From: DASWHR01 sp036398095
GTDB lineage: Bacteria > Actinomycetota > AC-67
Assembly: GCA_036398095.1 (NCBI GenBank)
Contig: DASWHR010000130.1
Span: 23,503-87,502 of the forward strand
Length of the DNA stretch: 64,000 bases
Direction: 5' to 3'
Shown: positions 19,086-26,943 of the stretch, one piece after another
How the letters are laid out: each line of letters opens with the position of its first letter
Position numbering within the stretch: the first letter of the stretch is position 1
The notes under the pieces: generated by a model
The model's database searches: none
The model's input: only the letters and a program-made list of their open reading frames with translations
What the model was told of the DNA's origin: nothing
Translations under genes and position numbers: made by a program

Positions 19086-20204
19086 ATGACTCGTAGACAG
19101 GCTGTGGTCCGGAAAGCGCTTGTGCTCTGCAGCATTCTGGCGGTGGTGGGCACCGGCGTTATCGGGTCCGCCGAAACCGCGACCGAAACGCTGGTCCGCG
19201 TCCGCCAGAAGTTCTTCGGAGTCGAGAACGTGAACGCGGACACGGGTGCCGTGCGAGCGGATCGCGTGATCCTGAGTTGGGTACACAACGCGAGCTTCGC
19301 CGGTTCGTTCAACGGGCATGTGATCCTGTTCGACGCCTTCTTCCCGTCCCACAACCCCGGCTACATCCCGACCGATCCCTACGAGCTGGGCGAACTCAAG
19401 CCTGAGTTTCTCTTCCTCGGCCACGGCCACTTCGACCACGCCGAGGACGGTCCCCACGTTCTCAAACGCTCCGGCGTGACGACCCTGGTAGGCACCCCGC
19501 AGCATTGCGATCAGATGCGCGACGCAATGCCGGGCGTATCGCTGGACTGCGTCGATGCCGTTGCGCGCGACGCGCAGATGGGAGACCCGCGCGACTTGGA
19601 CCTGATCCCCGGCGTCGAAATCACCGCGATCAAACATCCCCACTCGGCGGCGGAAGCGCCCGACTTTAGCGACCCCAACGGTCCCTATGTCCCAACGATT
19701 CCGTTCCCGCCGGCGTATGAGGCGCGACTGTCCAATCCCCCGCTCCCGCAGGACGCGCCGCAAGACGACGGAACGCTCACGCCAAGCGGAGCCGAAGGAG
19801 GCAGCGTCCTGTATCAGTTCCGGATCGACGACTTCGCGCTGACCTTCCACGACACGACCGGACCGGTGAAAGAAGGCGACGCGACCTGGGACGCGATGCG
19901 CGCGCTTCCGGCCACCGACGTTCAGATCGGCGCCGTCGTGAACTTCGGCCAACTCACCAACGGGATGCGCGACGTTCGCACCTTGGTTCGCGCGCTCCGG
20001 CCGAAGATCTTCGTGCCCAACCACCACGACGACTGGGATCCGGCGCTGGGAAGTCGCGGCGATCGATACGAAGGCCCCGTGACCGAGGAGCTAAACAAGA
20101 TCCCGGCGAGCGAGCGCCCCACAATTCAGTGGATCGTCGATCCCCAGGACTATCTGCGACCCGATCTGTTCACCTACGATCCCGCATCGCTCGACTGGAT
20201 CTGA
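19086..20204 (+). CDS. Exported metallo-beta-lactamase-fold hydrolase
   Basis: A 372-residue protein. The signal peptide (KALVLCSILAVVGTGVIGSA) is followed by an MBL-fold domain with the zinc signature HxHxDH at His113, His115, Asp117 and His118 (FLGHGHFDHAED). Further candidate ligands are in HPHSAAEAPD, LTFHDTTGPV and FVPNHHDDWDP. Substrate is unknown; MBL-fold enzymes include lactonases, phosphodiesterases and sulfur dioxygenases. The ATG at 19086 is preceded by AGGGAGAGA. It is divergent from the AAA regulator, which may therefore share or control its promoter region. Confidence 0.83.
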   Translation: MTRRQAVVRKALVLCSILAVVGTGVIGSAETATETLVRVRQKFFGVENVNADTGAVRADRVILSWVHNASFAGSFNGHVILFDAFFPSHNPGYIPTDPYELGELKPEFLFLGHGHFDHAEDGPHVLKRSGVTTLVGTPQHCDQMRDAMPGVSLDCVDAVARDAQMGDPRDLDLIPGVEITAIKHPHSAAEAPDFSDPNGPYVPTIPFPPAYEARLSNPPLPQDAPQDDGTLTPSGAEGGSVLYQFRIDDFALTFHDTTGPVKEGDATWDAMRALPATDVQIGAVVNFGQLTNGMRDVRTLVRALRPKIFVPNHHDDWDPALGSRGDRYEGPVTEELNKIPASERPTIQWIVDPQDYLRPDLFTYDPASLDWI

Positions 20205-20387
20205 CCTGGAGCGGTCTCTGGAGGACTGTCAGGATCGTAGTCGCCACTTCCAGACATGATCGTGTTCGAAAGGCCGGATTGTCCCGATAAGACGCCGCAT
20301 TGCGCCAGAGGAAGATCCCCTCGCATCACGAAATAAGCAGGGTCAACATCCGCGCGGCCGCACGGCCGCACGATCCCAGGGGGGAAC

Positions 20388-20702
20388 ATGAAGCGCCTCA
20401 TCATCGCATTTGCCGCGCTCGCGATTGCCGCGATCCCGGCCGCTGGTGTCGCAGACGACATCCAGAACCCGAATCAGTGCAAGGCGGAAGGCGACGGCGT
20501 GTTCATCGACGCCGAAGCAGACGAGCAGGACCGCGGCTCGGGTTGCATCAATGTCGGCGGCGTCCAGGTCCTCTACATCGGCGGAGAGCTCGAGCCGGAG
20601 AACGCCGACAACGCCGGTGAGCCGTGCGGCGCCATCGTCGTCCTCGACGAAGAGATCTCGCCGGAGGGTGACAAGGACTTCACCGACGAGACGTGCAACT
20701 AA
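20388..20702 (+). CDS. Small acidic secreted protein
   Basis: A 104-residue protein with a signal peptide (KRLIIAFAALAIAAIPAAGV, cleavage near VAD). The mature part is acidic with four cysteines (QCKAEG, GCINVGG, EPCGAIVVLDEE, DETCN), probably forming two disulfides, and a short beta-rich middle (VQVLYIGGELEPENADNA). No family is recognised. A strong Shine-Dalgarno (AGGGGGG) precedes ATG 20388, and a terminator hairpin follows directly. It is a stand-alone transcription unit. Confidence 0.72.
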   Translation: MKRLIIAFAALAIAAIPAAGVADDIQNPNQCKAEGDGVFIDAEADEQDRGSGCINVGGVQVLYIGGELEPENADNAGEPCGAIVVLDEEISPEGDKDFTDETCN

Positions 20703-20717
20703 CAACCTTGTTTGTTG

Positions 20718-20748
20718 GAGGGCGGCCGGATGGCCGCCCTCTCTCTTA
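20718..20748 (+). terminator. Rho-independent-like terminator after the small acidic secreted protein
   Basis: GAGGGCGGCC (20718-20727), loop GGAT, GGCCGCCCTC (20732-20741), then TCTCTT. It is a 10-bp perfect stem with a short pyrimidine tail, 16 bp after the stop codon. It also lies 61 bp from the convergent DoxX gene end and could stop both. Confidence 0.65.
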
Positions 20749-20801
20749 TCCGCGACATCACTGTAGCCGTGGAAATGTCGGCGCCGGTCCCGGCATGTCG
20801 C

Positions 20802-21182
20802 TCATGGCGACGCTTCGTCCTTCGCGCGGGTGAAAATCCACCCCCACCAGATGAGGACGGGCTGCAGCGGAAGGCGCGCGCGCGTCGCCCACCACTCGCC
20901 GGTGCCCGGCTCGGCGTCGAGCGCGTGCTGGATGTTCGCCGGGTAGACCGCGACCAGCAGGGCGACCGTCGCCCAGGCGCCCACCCGGCGGGTGCGGGGA
21001 TGGGCCAGAGCCGCGGCGACCGCGAGTTCGGCGATGCCGCTCAAGAACACCGCCGCCGACGCGGACGGCACCCATCGCGGAACGATCTTGAGATAGGGCT
21101 CCGGCAGGATCACATGCGCGATGCCGGAGCCGCCCATCAGGGTGATCAACCCGGCAAGGGACACGCGTCGCGCGCGGCTCAT
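20802..21182 (-). CDS. DoxX-like membrane protein
   Basis: About 126 residues and four predicted transmembrane helices: RVSLAGLITLMGGSGIAHVI, SASAAVFLSGIAELAVAAAL, GAWATVALLVAVYPANIQHA and LQPVLIWWGWIFTRAK. The layout and the SGIAELAVA segment fit the DoxX/DoxD-like family of small membrane proteins, some linked to thiosulfate or thiol oxidation. The start ATG 21182 is chosen by position; an upstream TTG at 21197 is possible, and neither has a clear RBS. Confidence 0.72.
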   Translation of the reverse strand: MSRARRVSLAGLITLMGGSGIAHVILPEPYLKIVPRWVPSASAAVFLSGIAELAVAAALAHPRTRRVGAWATVALLVAVYPANIQHALDAEPGTGEWWATRARLPLQPVLIWWGWIFTRAKDEASP

Positions 21183-21318
21183 GCGTTCAATCAGCAATGA
21201 AGGATCATGATAACGAGTCCTGCGTGTGCGACGCGCGAGCGTCCTGCCTCACGTCGTACATTCCCATGGGCGCACGGTAGCAGCGGGGCGACCATTCAAC
21301 ATTCGAATTTTTCGGCTG

Positions 21319-22272
21319 TCAGCGCGTATACCAGGATGAGGCCGACGGGTCGGTGTGCAGGAAGTCTAGGAGCATCTGGCCGACTTTCGCGGCGCCTTGA
21401 TCGCTTGGGTGCGTGCCGTCGGTCTGGAAGTCGTCGCAGGCCCAGGTGAGGCCGTCGCCGGCGCGCGGCGTCAGGCCGTCGGCCCACAGGTACGGCCCCC
21501 ACGCGAGCCACGGCGCCGCCCCGACCGGCAGCGTCCCGCCGATCTGCTCCTCGATCAACCACTTGACGGCGAAACCGCTCTGATACGCGAACGGCTCGGG
21601 GTTGAGTTGGGTCGATGCGTAGCCGGCGTAGATGCGGCTGCTCAAGTACGTCAGCCACAGATTGGGATAGCGGGCCTTCAGGATCGTGACGATCGTTCGC
21701 AGATTGGCCTGCAATCGCTCCGCGTCGGCCGGGAACATCTCGGTCGGCGAGCGGTTCGCCTGCTTGAGCCACACCGCCTGCACCTGCTGAGGCGTGACGC
21801 CCGCGCCGGCCAGTTGTTGATCGACGTATGTCCAATACGGCGCCGTGAGGTCATCGATGTCCTCGGCCGGCCGGCCGCCCTGCGCGCCGTTGACGACGAC
21901 GACGCCGGGGTCGCGCAGCGGATCGTTCTTCGACAGCAAAACCAGCTTCGCGGATTCCTGACGCGTGTTGCTCATCCCGATCGTCAGCAGCACGATCTTG
22001 CCGGCCGGATCGGGCAGCCCGGCCGCGTTGCGCGGCGCCACCAATGCTCCGACCGAGGCGCCCACGGTTGCGTGGACGAACGGCGGCTCGTTCGCCCCCT
22101 CGGGGTACAGGCCTCCCTGCGCGCCGCTGTAGGTCGAGGCTCCGAGGTCGGGAATCGGGACGCGGCCCGTCGACGTTCCGCCACAGTTCGCGGCGCGCGC
22201 CGCATGCGGCACGACGATGGTCGCGGCAAGCGCCGCTCCGGCCAGCGCGACTCTGAGTCCGGGTCTCCGCAT
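21319..22272 (-). CDS. Exported SGNH/GDSL-like hydrolase
   Basis: About 317 residues. A signal peptide (LRVALAGAALAATIVVPHAARA) is followed by a flavodoxin-like SGNH domain: block I with the nucleophilic Ser in KIVLLTIGMSNTRQESAKLV, block II Gly in VVVNGAQGGRPAEDID, and the Asp-His dyad in DFQTDGTHPSDQGAAKVGQ. These are the serine, glycine and histidine landmarks of the superfamily. The substrate is likely an ester or acetyl group on a carbohydrate, by inference. Start ATG 22272 or the preceding GTG 22275; no strong RBS is seen. Confidence 0.75.
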   Translation of the reverse strand: MRRPGLRVALAGAALAATIVVPHAARAANCGGTSTGRVPIPDLGASTYSGAQGGLYPEGANEPPFVHATVGASVGALVAPRNAAGLPDPAGKIVLLTIGMSNTRQESAKLVLLSKNDPLRDPGVVVVNGAQGGRPAEDIDDLTAPYWTYVDQQLAGAGVTPQQVQAVWLKQANRSPTEMFPADAERLQANLRTIVTILKARYPNLWLTYLSSRIYAGYASTQLNPEPFAYQSGFAVKWLIEEQIGGTLPVGAAPWLAWGPYLWADGLTPRAGDGLTWACDDFQTDGTHPSDQGAAKVGQMLLDFLHTDPSASSWYTR

Positions 22273-22401
22273 CACGGTTTGATCTTCGCCGCCCGATGAC
22301 GCTTCCCTGCTTCGACCAGGAACTCTTGCAGATTCGGGTGGGCGATTCGGCCGCCCGGCTTGCACAAGACGCCGTTCGCGCCGGGACCAAACGGATCGCC
22401 G

Positions 22402-23175
22402 CTACGCGGGCTTGCGCGCTCGGATCGGATAGCCCCAGGTGCCGAATTGGCGGGCCTTCTCTTCACCGCCCGCGCCGCCGAAGGTGTCCACGACGGGCCC
22501 GTACTCCACGTCCACGAACCCCGCTCCCTCGATGATCGTTTGCCATCCTGCGCACGGCAGGGCACCGGCAATTCAGCCGGTCCACAGATCGATGTCCCTC
22601 AGGGCGCCTTCCGGAATCGGCTGGTCCACGCAGATGTCGGCGATCTGGATGCGGCCCCCGGGCCTGAGCGCACGAAAGATCTGCTTGTACGCGCCGAGTT
22701 TGTCCGGCACGAGATTGAGGACGCCGTTCGAGATCACCAGATCCGCCCACGCCGCATCGACGGGCAGGCGCTCGGCGAGCCCCGCGCGGAACTCGACGTT
22801 CTCGATACCGGCTTCAGTCGCGCCGGCACGAGCTCGCTGGAGCATCTCCGGCGTCATATCGACGCCGACCACCCGTCCGGTCGGCCCGGCGGCGCGGGCC
22901 GCGATCATCGAATCGGCTCCCGCGCCCGATCCGACGTCCACAACGCGCTCGCCCGCATTCGGCAGACCCCAATGGAACGGATTCGCGACGCCGGCGAAGG
23001 ATGCGATGGCCTGCTTCGGCAGCCCTTCGAGCCAGTCGTCTTCGTATCCGGCGTTCGCGGCGGCGCGAAGCCCGGTATGGAAGTGGAAGGTCGCGTCGGG
23101 GTGGTCGACCACCTCTCGGTACTTGGACTGGATCTCTTCGCGAAGCTTCCCGACGTCGACGGTCACGTCGTTCAT
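22402..23175 (-). CDS. ArsM-like SAM methyltransferase with in-frame TGA, candidate selenoprotein
   Basis: The frame runs from ATG 23175 (GGAGG seven bases upstream) to TAG 22404-22402 and gives 257 residues if TGA at 22575-22573 (codon 201) is decoded. Features: HFHTGLRAAANAGY, motif I RVVDVGSGAGADSMIAARAA, GVDMTPEMLQRARAGA, and ISNGVLNLVPDKLGAYKQIF. The end reads RDIDLWTG, then TGA, then IAGALPCAGWQTIIEGAGF, VEYGPVVDTFGGAGGEEKAR and WGYPIRARKP. Arsenite-methyltransferase-like homologues, from memory, have Cys (some Sec) in DLWTG-(C/U)-IAGAL. The 56 codons after TGA are intact and family-typical, so truncation at 22573 is unlikely to be the true end. It is likely metal or metalloid linked and has an ArsR-like palindrome over its promoter. 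Confidence 0.78.
22541..22575 (-). promoter_or_regulatory. Candidate bacterial SECIS element in the ArsM-like gene
   Basis: On the minus strand, 11 nt after the TGA, CCTGC (22561-22557) pairs with GCAGG (22551-22547) around loop CGTGC. An outer TGCC (22570-22567) can pair with GGCA (22544-22541), leaving an internal loop. The apical loop starts 16 nt after the TGA and carries GU, matching the spacing and G-in-loop rule for bacterial SECIS hairpins. Confidence 0.48.
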
Positions 23176-23217
23176 GCGCGTCCTCCATTGCTCGAAACCG
23201 TCAGTCCTGCGGCCGTC

Positions 23218-23270
23218 ATCGTAGCGAAGCTGGGCTTCGTTTGTCAAATATTCAATTGACTACTTGACAA
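23218..23270 (-). promoter_or_regulatory. Promoter with overlapping 30-bp palindromic operator
   Basis: On the minus strand TTGACA (23247-23242) and TACGAT (23223-23218) are 18 bp apart, a good sigma70-type promoter for the methyltransferase. The element TTGTCAA-N4-TCAATTGA-N4-TTGACAA (23241-23270) is symmetric about 23255.5 and covers the -35 box. Arsenic and metal repressors of the ArsR/SmtB family bind similar TCAA/TTGA palindromes; the regulator gene is not adjacent. Confidence 0.62.
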
Positions 23271-23338
23271 CGGGCGGGTCCTTGTCGCCCATCCAGCTCC
23301 CCATCGTCCACCTGACCGATGTGCGCGATCATGGCCCG

Positions 23339-24232
23339 TCAGCCGGTTGCGAGAGCAGTCCATGTCTTGCCGCCGTCAATCGTCTTGTAGATCTTGGATG
23401 AATCGGCCGCATACACCGTCCTCGCATCCCCCGGGCTGATCGAGATCGAGGCGATCTCGGCATCGGAAGGCAGCCCCCCGCCGGCCTCCGTCCAGGTCGC
23501 GCCGCCGTCGGTCGTGGACTTCATCCCTCGCTGCGTGAACACGAGCATGTGCTTGGAATCGCTCGGGTCGGCGCCGATGCCGATGACCCATCCACCGCCC
23601 ACCCCCGCGACGGCTTGCCAGGATGCGCCGCCGTCGGTCGATCGGTACAGACCGCTGGCCGTTCCGGCGAGCACGACGTTGGCTTCGGCCGGCGCGGCGA
23701 GGACGTAGATCTGCCCGTCGATGCCCTTCGCTTCGACTCGGGTCCACGTCTTTCCGGCGTCGGTGGAGCGGAACGTGCCCCGGCCACCGGAGTCCCAGCC
23801 CCATAGGGTCTTGGAGTCGGCGAGGCTCACCGCCATCGCGTGGAAGTCCACCGGAGGGTCGGCGACGTCGGACAGATGCGTCCAGCGCGCACCGTCGGTG
23901 GATGACTGGACTCCGAGCGAAGGCTTCGACGGCGAATGCCCGCTCCGGTACATCATCCCGTCGCCGGCGTGAAGGCTGAAGCCCATGTGGTCGATGGTGT
24001 CGGCGCTGGCGTAGACCCAGGCGCCGCTCGCGCCGGCCTTGATAAGGCCGTAATGCGTCGCGACGTACGGTGTACCGGTCGCGTCGACGCCGAGTCCGTG
24101 GATGTGCGAGATGGTGGCAGACTTTCCGACCTGGCTTTGGTCTCCGCCACCTGAACCTCCAGAGGCGCATGCGGCGAGCGCGAGCCCGAGCGCAACGCTT
24201 GCGGTGAGTGTCCTAGCCCTGCGATTGTTCAT
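23339..24232 (-). CDS. F510_1955-type sialidase-like beta-propeller lipoprotein
   Basis: A 297-residue lipoprotein (lipobox LALAACASGG). The mature part is a beta-propeller with Asp-box/BNR-type turns (TDGGASWQAV, TDGGATWTEAGG, TIDGGKTWTALATG) and the segment ISHIHGLGVDATGTPYVATH, which is typical of the F510_1955 family of predicted glycosylhydrolases. Members often sit with thioredoxin, CcdA or copper-resistance genes, as here. Enzymatic activity is unproven. ATG 24232 follows GGGAGG and overlaps the upstream membrane-protein gene by 20 bp, so it is the last gene of the redox operon. Confidence 0.82.
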   Translation of the reverse strand: MNNRRARTLTASVALGLALAACASGGSGGGDQSQVGKSATISHIHGLGVDATGTPYVATHYGLIKAGASGAWVYASADTIDHMGFSLHAGDGMMYRSGHSPSKPSLGVQSSTDGARWTHLSDVADPPVDFHAMAVSLADSKTLWGWDSGGRGTFRSTDAGKTWTRVEAKGIDGQIYVLAAPAEANVVLAGTASGLYRSTDGGASWQAVAGVGGGWVIGIGADPSDSKHMLVFTQRGMKSTTDGGATWTEAGGGLPSDAEIASISISPGDARTVYAADSSKIYKTIDGGKTWTALATG

Positions 24233-24761
24233 GGGTCCTCCCGGGATCCTGTTCGGTTTGCACGTGGCCGGTTGCTGTGGCGATCGCTGCGGTTGTGAGC
24301 GGGATGACGGCCAGCGCAAGCGCGACGATGATCGCGGCGGCGCGGCGCGGCGGGATCACACGCTCCCCGAGCCAAAGCGCCAGCACAATCGAGGCAGCGG
24401 CACCGATCTCGTGCACCGTCGCGAGCACGTCGATGAATGCCGCCGATTCGCGCGCTCCCGGCTCGGGTCCGAACGGCAGGCCGGTGGTCCGCGATGCCAC
24501 CCACACGAGCGCGATCGCGACGTTGCCTGTGATGCCGGCGATCAGCAATCGCCGGTCGTTCGAGCCGACAACCAGCAGCGCCCAGGCGAGTTGCGCCCAG
24601 GCGGCGGCCGCGAAAAAGACGCCGAGTGTCCAGTCCTCGTCGAAGTGCTCCGGGGTCACCGCGAAATGGATCGCCGCGGCTGCCGCGGTGAGAAACGCCG
24701 CCGACCAGCGCAGCACCGTGCCCGAGGTGCTCTGCTCTTGCTCGATAACCATCTGCATCAT
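24213..24761 (-). CDS. Five-helix membrane protein in the redox operon
   Basis: About 182 residues and five hydrophobic helices: LRWSAAFLTAAAAAIHFAV, LGVFFAAAAWAQLAWALLVV, LLIAGITGNVAIALVWVAS, FIDVLATVHEIGAAASIVLA and AAAIIVALALAVIPLTTAAI. Single histidines lie in helix 1 (AAIHFAVTPEHFDED) and before helix 4 (VHEIG). No family is recognised with certainty. ATG 24761 overlaps the previous stop (ATGA), so translation is coupled to the thioredoxin remnant. Confidence 0.7.
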   Translation of the reverse strand: MMQMVIEQEQSTSGTVLRWSAAFLTAAAAAIHFAVTPEHFDEDWTLGVFFAAAAWAQLAWALLVVGSNDRRLLIAGITGNVAIALVWVASRTTGLPFGPEPGARESAAFIDVLATVHEIGAAASIVLALWLGERVIPPRRAAAIIVALALAVIPLTTAAIATATGHVQTEQDPGRTHEQSQG

Positions 24762-24946
24762 CCCAGGAGAGCTTTGAGCGCAGGGCGAATCGTTGAGGCG
24801 ACGACGGGGCCTTCGAATCGTTGGGCGACCTTGCCGTCGCGCCCGATCAGGAACAGCCACGGCTCGGACTGGAGCTTCCACGACGTGATCGCCAGCGCCG
24901 CCGCCAGGATCGTGGCCGCCGCGCGCACTGTCTTTCTCGTCATCAT
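24758..24946 (-). pseudogene. Thioredoxin-like remnant with signal anchor, catalytic middle missing
   Basis: A 62-residue frame joins a signal anchor (RKTVRAAATILAAALAITSW) directly to the C-terminal strand-helix of a thioredoxin fold (SEPWLFLIGRDGKVAQRFEG, then STIRPALKALLG). The central part with the CxxC active site is absent, consistent with an internal deletion that preserved the frame. The gene keeps an RBS (TAGGAG) and overlaps its neighbours' signals, so it may still be translated. It could not act as a thiol oxidoreductase. A short functional membrane peptide is a less likely alternative. Confidence 0.6.
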
Positions 24947-24952
24947 CGGCTC

Positions 24953-25675
24953 CTAGATCGGCGGCCATCCGCGCTGAGAGAACCAGCGGATCAGCGGCGT
25001 GAACATCTGTTGCCAGTAGCCGGTGATGAGTAGCACTCCCATGCCCACCAGCAGCGTGCCGCCGAGGCGTTCGACGCCACGGGCGTGACGGCGCAGAAAC
25101 GCGAACGCGCGATTGGCCTTCGATGAGCCGAACGCGAGCAGCAGGAAAGGGATTCCCATGCCGAGGGAGTAGACGAACAGGAGCGTCGTTCCCTTCCATA
25201 CCGTGTGCGTCGCCGCCGCCGAGGTCAGGATCGCCCCCAGCACCGGACCGACGCACGGCGTCCAGCCGAACGCGAACGCCATCCCAAGAGGCATCGCGCC
25301 CGCCGGGCCACGCTGGATCCTCGACAGATCCAAGCGAGCCTCCCGGTACAGGAACGGGATCCGCAGAAGGCCGAGCATCGCCAGGCCCATCACCAGCACA
25401 AAGACACCGGAGATCTTGATGAACAGCGGCAGGCGCGTCAGCAGGAACTCGCCGAACACCGACGCCGTCGCACCCAGCAGCGTGAACACCAAAGCGAAGC
25501 CGGCAACGAACAGTGCCGCCGCGCCCATGACCCGTCGCCGATTTCCGTCCTCCAGGGCAGCGACGCCGCCGATGTAGGAGACGTAGCCGGGGATCAGCGG
25601 CAAGCAGCACGGCGAGGTGATCGATATCGCCCCCGCGACGAACGCGAGCGAGCCGAGGCCGAGCACGTCAGCCAC
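24953..25675 (-). CDS. ccdA: CcdA-type thiol-disulfide transporter
   Basis: A 240-residue six-helix membrane protein that passes electrons from cytoplasmic thioredoxin to extracytoplasmic thiol proteins. The two redox cysteines are in the conserved places: helix 1 ITSPCCLPLIPGYVSYIGG and the middle helix GMAFAFGWTPCVGPVLGAIL. The GTG at 25675 is preferred because AGGAGG lies 6 nt before it, and it overlaps the end of the tlpA-like gene upstream. The electron acceptor is presumably the TlpA-like protein encoded next to it. Confidence 0.9.
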   Translation of the reverse strand: MADVLGLGSLAFVAGAISITSPCCLPLIPGYVSYIGGVAALEDGNRRRVMGAAALFVAGFALVFTLLGATASVFGEFLLTRLPLFIKISGVFVLVMGLAMLGLLRIPFLYREARLDLSRIQRGPAGAMPLGMAFAFGWTPCVGPVLGAILTSAAATHTVWKGTTLLFVYSLGMGIPFLLLAFGSSKANRAFAFLRRHARGVERLGGTLLVGMGVLLITGYWQQMFTPLIRWFSQRGWPPI

Positions 25676-26309
25676 GCGCGCCCTCCTTGCCAAGCGCCGC
25701 GTCGAGCACGCTGCGCAGGAGAAGGCCGTCCACGGTGCCGGTCAGACGGAAGGCAACCTTCCCGTCGCGATCGATCACGTAGGTGGTCGGCAAGACCTGT
25801 GCCTTCAGCTCGAAGGCGAGGCGCGAGGAATCGTCGAAGAAGCTCGGATAGGAGACGTCGAACTCGTCCTGGAAGGCGCGCGCAGCCGCTTGCTGGTCAC
25901 GGACGTTCAGACCGAGGAACTGCACGCCGCGGTCGCGATACTCGCGCCAGACACGCTCGAGCTCGGGTTGCTCGCGGCGACAGGGACCACACCACGACGC
26001 CCACAGGTTGACGACAACCACCTTGCCTCGATAGTCGGCCAGCGAGAGGCTGCCACCGCTGAGCTTGGGACCAGTAAGCGCCGGCGCCAGCTCCGAGCGC
26101 TCCTCGCTGATCGCCGGATAGTTGCCGATGTCGAATCCATAGGCGCGCGACAGAGACGACGGATCCGTTCCCGACCGCGACAGCTGCCAGGCGGCGAAGC
26201 CGGCCACCACCAGAGCGACGACGAGCGCCGTCCACGTCCAGATCACACGGCGGGCACGCGCGGAACCCATCCCGTCGATGAAGGCTGACTCGTCGGTCTC
26301 TGACTTCAT
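25668..26309 (-). CDS. TlpA/ResA-like membrane-anchored thiol-disulfide oxidoreductase
   Basis: A 213-residue protein with one N-terminal anchor (IWTWTALVVALVVAGFAAW) and a thioredoxin fold outside the membrane. The active site is Cys107-Cys110 in VVVNLWASWCGPCRREQPEL, and the cis-Pro loop is QVLPTTYVIDRDGKVAF. It probably keeps extracytoplasmic cysteines reduced, for cytochrome c assembly or protein repair, with electrons from CcdA. Its start overlaps the end of the small membrane protein gene (ATGA), and its end overlaps ccdA. Confidence 0.9.
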   Translation of the reverse strand: MKSETDESAFIDGMGSARARRVIWTWTALVVALVVAGFAAWQLSRSGTDPSSLSRAYGFDIGNYPAISEERSELAPALTGPKLSGGSLSLADYRGKVVVVNLWASWCGPCRREQPELERVWREYRDRGVQFLGLNVRDQQAAARAFQDEFDVSYPSFFDDSSRLAFELKAQVLPTTYVIDRDGKVAFRLTGTVDGLLLRSVLDAALGKEGARG

Positions 26310-26509
26310 CGAACAACGCCGCTTGTGGTCTCGTTGCCGCGAAGGCGGGCCACTTCTTCTCGAAGACGCGCAAACTCTGACTCGTCGGCTTTAGCCGCCG
26401 GCTTTTGGCAGCTCGCCCGCTCGCCGCGGCGGCGCATGAGCCGCATCGGGATCAGGCACATGCCGATGGGACAGGCGAGCGCAAGAAGTATGGGTATGAG
26501 CGAACGCAC
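26306..26509 (-). CDS. Small single-pass membrane protein
   Basis: A 67-residue protein starting with GTG 26509 after an excellent AGGAGG site. The N-terminal helix is RSLIPILLALACPIGMCLIP, followed by an RLMRRRGER positive stop and a charged tail (ADESEFARLREEVARLRGNE) that could form a short coiled coil. Similar short proteins are common in actinobacterial copper/redox operons. Function unknown; it is coupled to the TlpA-like gene. Confidence 0.7.
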   Translation of the reverse strand: MRSLIPILLALACPIGMCLIPMRLMRRRGERASCQKPAAKADESEFARLREEVARLRGNETTSGVVR

Positions 26510-26556
26510 GAACGAACCTCCTCGGGACCGGTGGGACTACCGGGGCCGGGGAGAGA

Positions 26557-26844
26557 TCAGATCAGCAGGGATCCGAGCTCGACGATGTCGGGCGCGCGCG
26601 CCGTGCGGGTAGGACCGCGCACCAGCGGCAGCGCGGAGCCGAAAGCGTCGCCGAGAACAAGCATCTCGCGCGGCTGCCGGAGCAAGAACACGCTCAGCGC
26701 GATCGCCAGGACGAAGCAGCACGCCAGCGCGAAGTTCATCCCGGCATCCCCGCCACCGCTCATCGGGAGCACCAGGCACAGGACGACCGCGAACACAAGC
26801 ACCACGACGGCAACCCGCAAAAGCGACCCGATCGACCTGGTCAT
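26557..26844 (-). CDS. Small two-helix membrane protein
   Basis: A 95-residue protein with two hydrophobic helices (LLRVAVVVLVFAVVLCLVLP and NFALACCFVLAIALSVFLL) and a cytoplasmic C-terminal tail (LVLGDAFGSALPLVRG). It is probably the first gene of the redox operon running down to 23339. ATG 26844 lacks a strong RBS. No family is recognised. Confidence 0.55.
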   Translation of the reverse strand: MTRSIGSLLRVAVVVLVFAVVLCLVLPMSGGGDAGMNFALACCFVLAIALSVFLLRQPREMLVLGDAFGSALPLVRGPTRTARAPDIVELGSLLI

Positions 26845-26943
26845 CGGCCGAGATTCTACAGACGCGCCGCATACAACGCCACCGGCGCCGGAGCACTTCG
26901 CGGACTTGCCGTGACGACTACGGCCAGACGTTGAAAGCATTCG

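Noticed and set aside
20205..20387. Possible riboswitch or small RNA upstream of the acidic secreted protein
   Set aside because: Only GC-rich partial palindromes (CGCGCGGCCGCACGGCCGC region) are seen; no recognisable aptamer.
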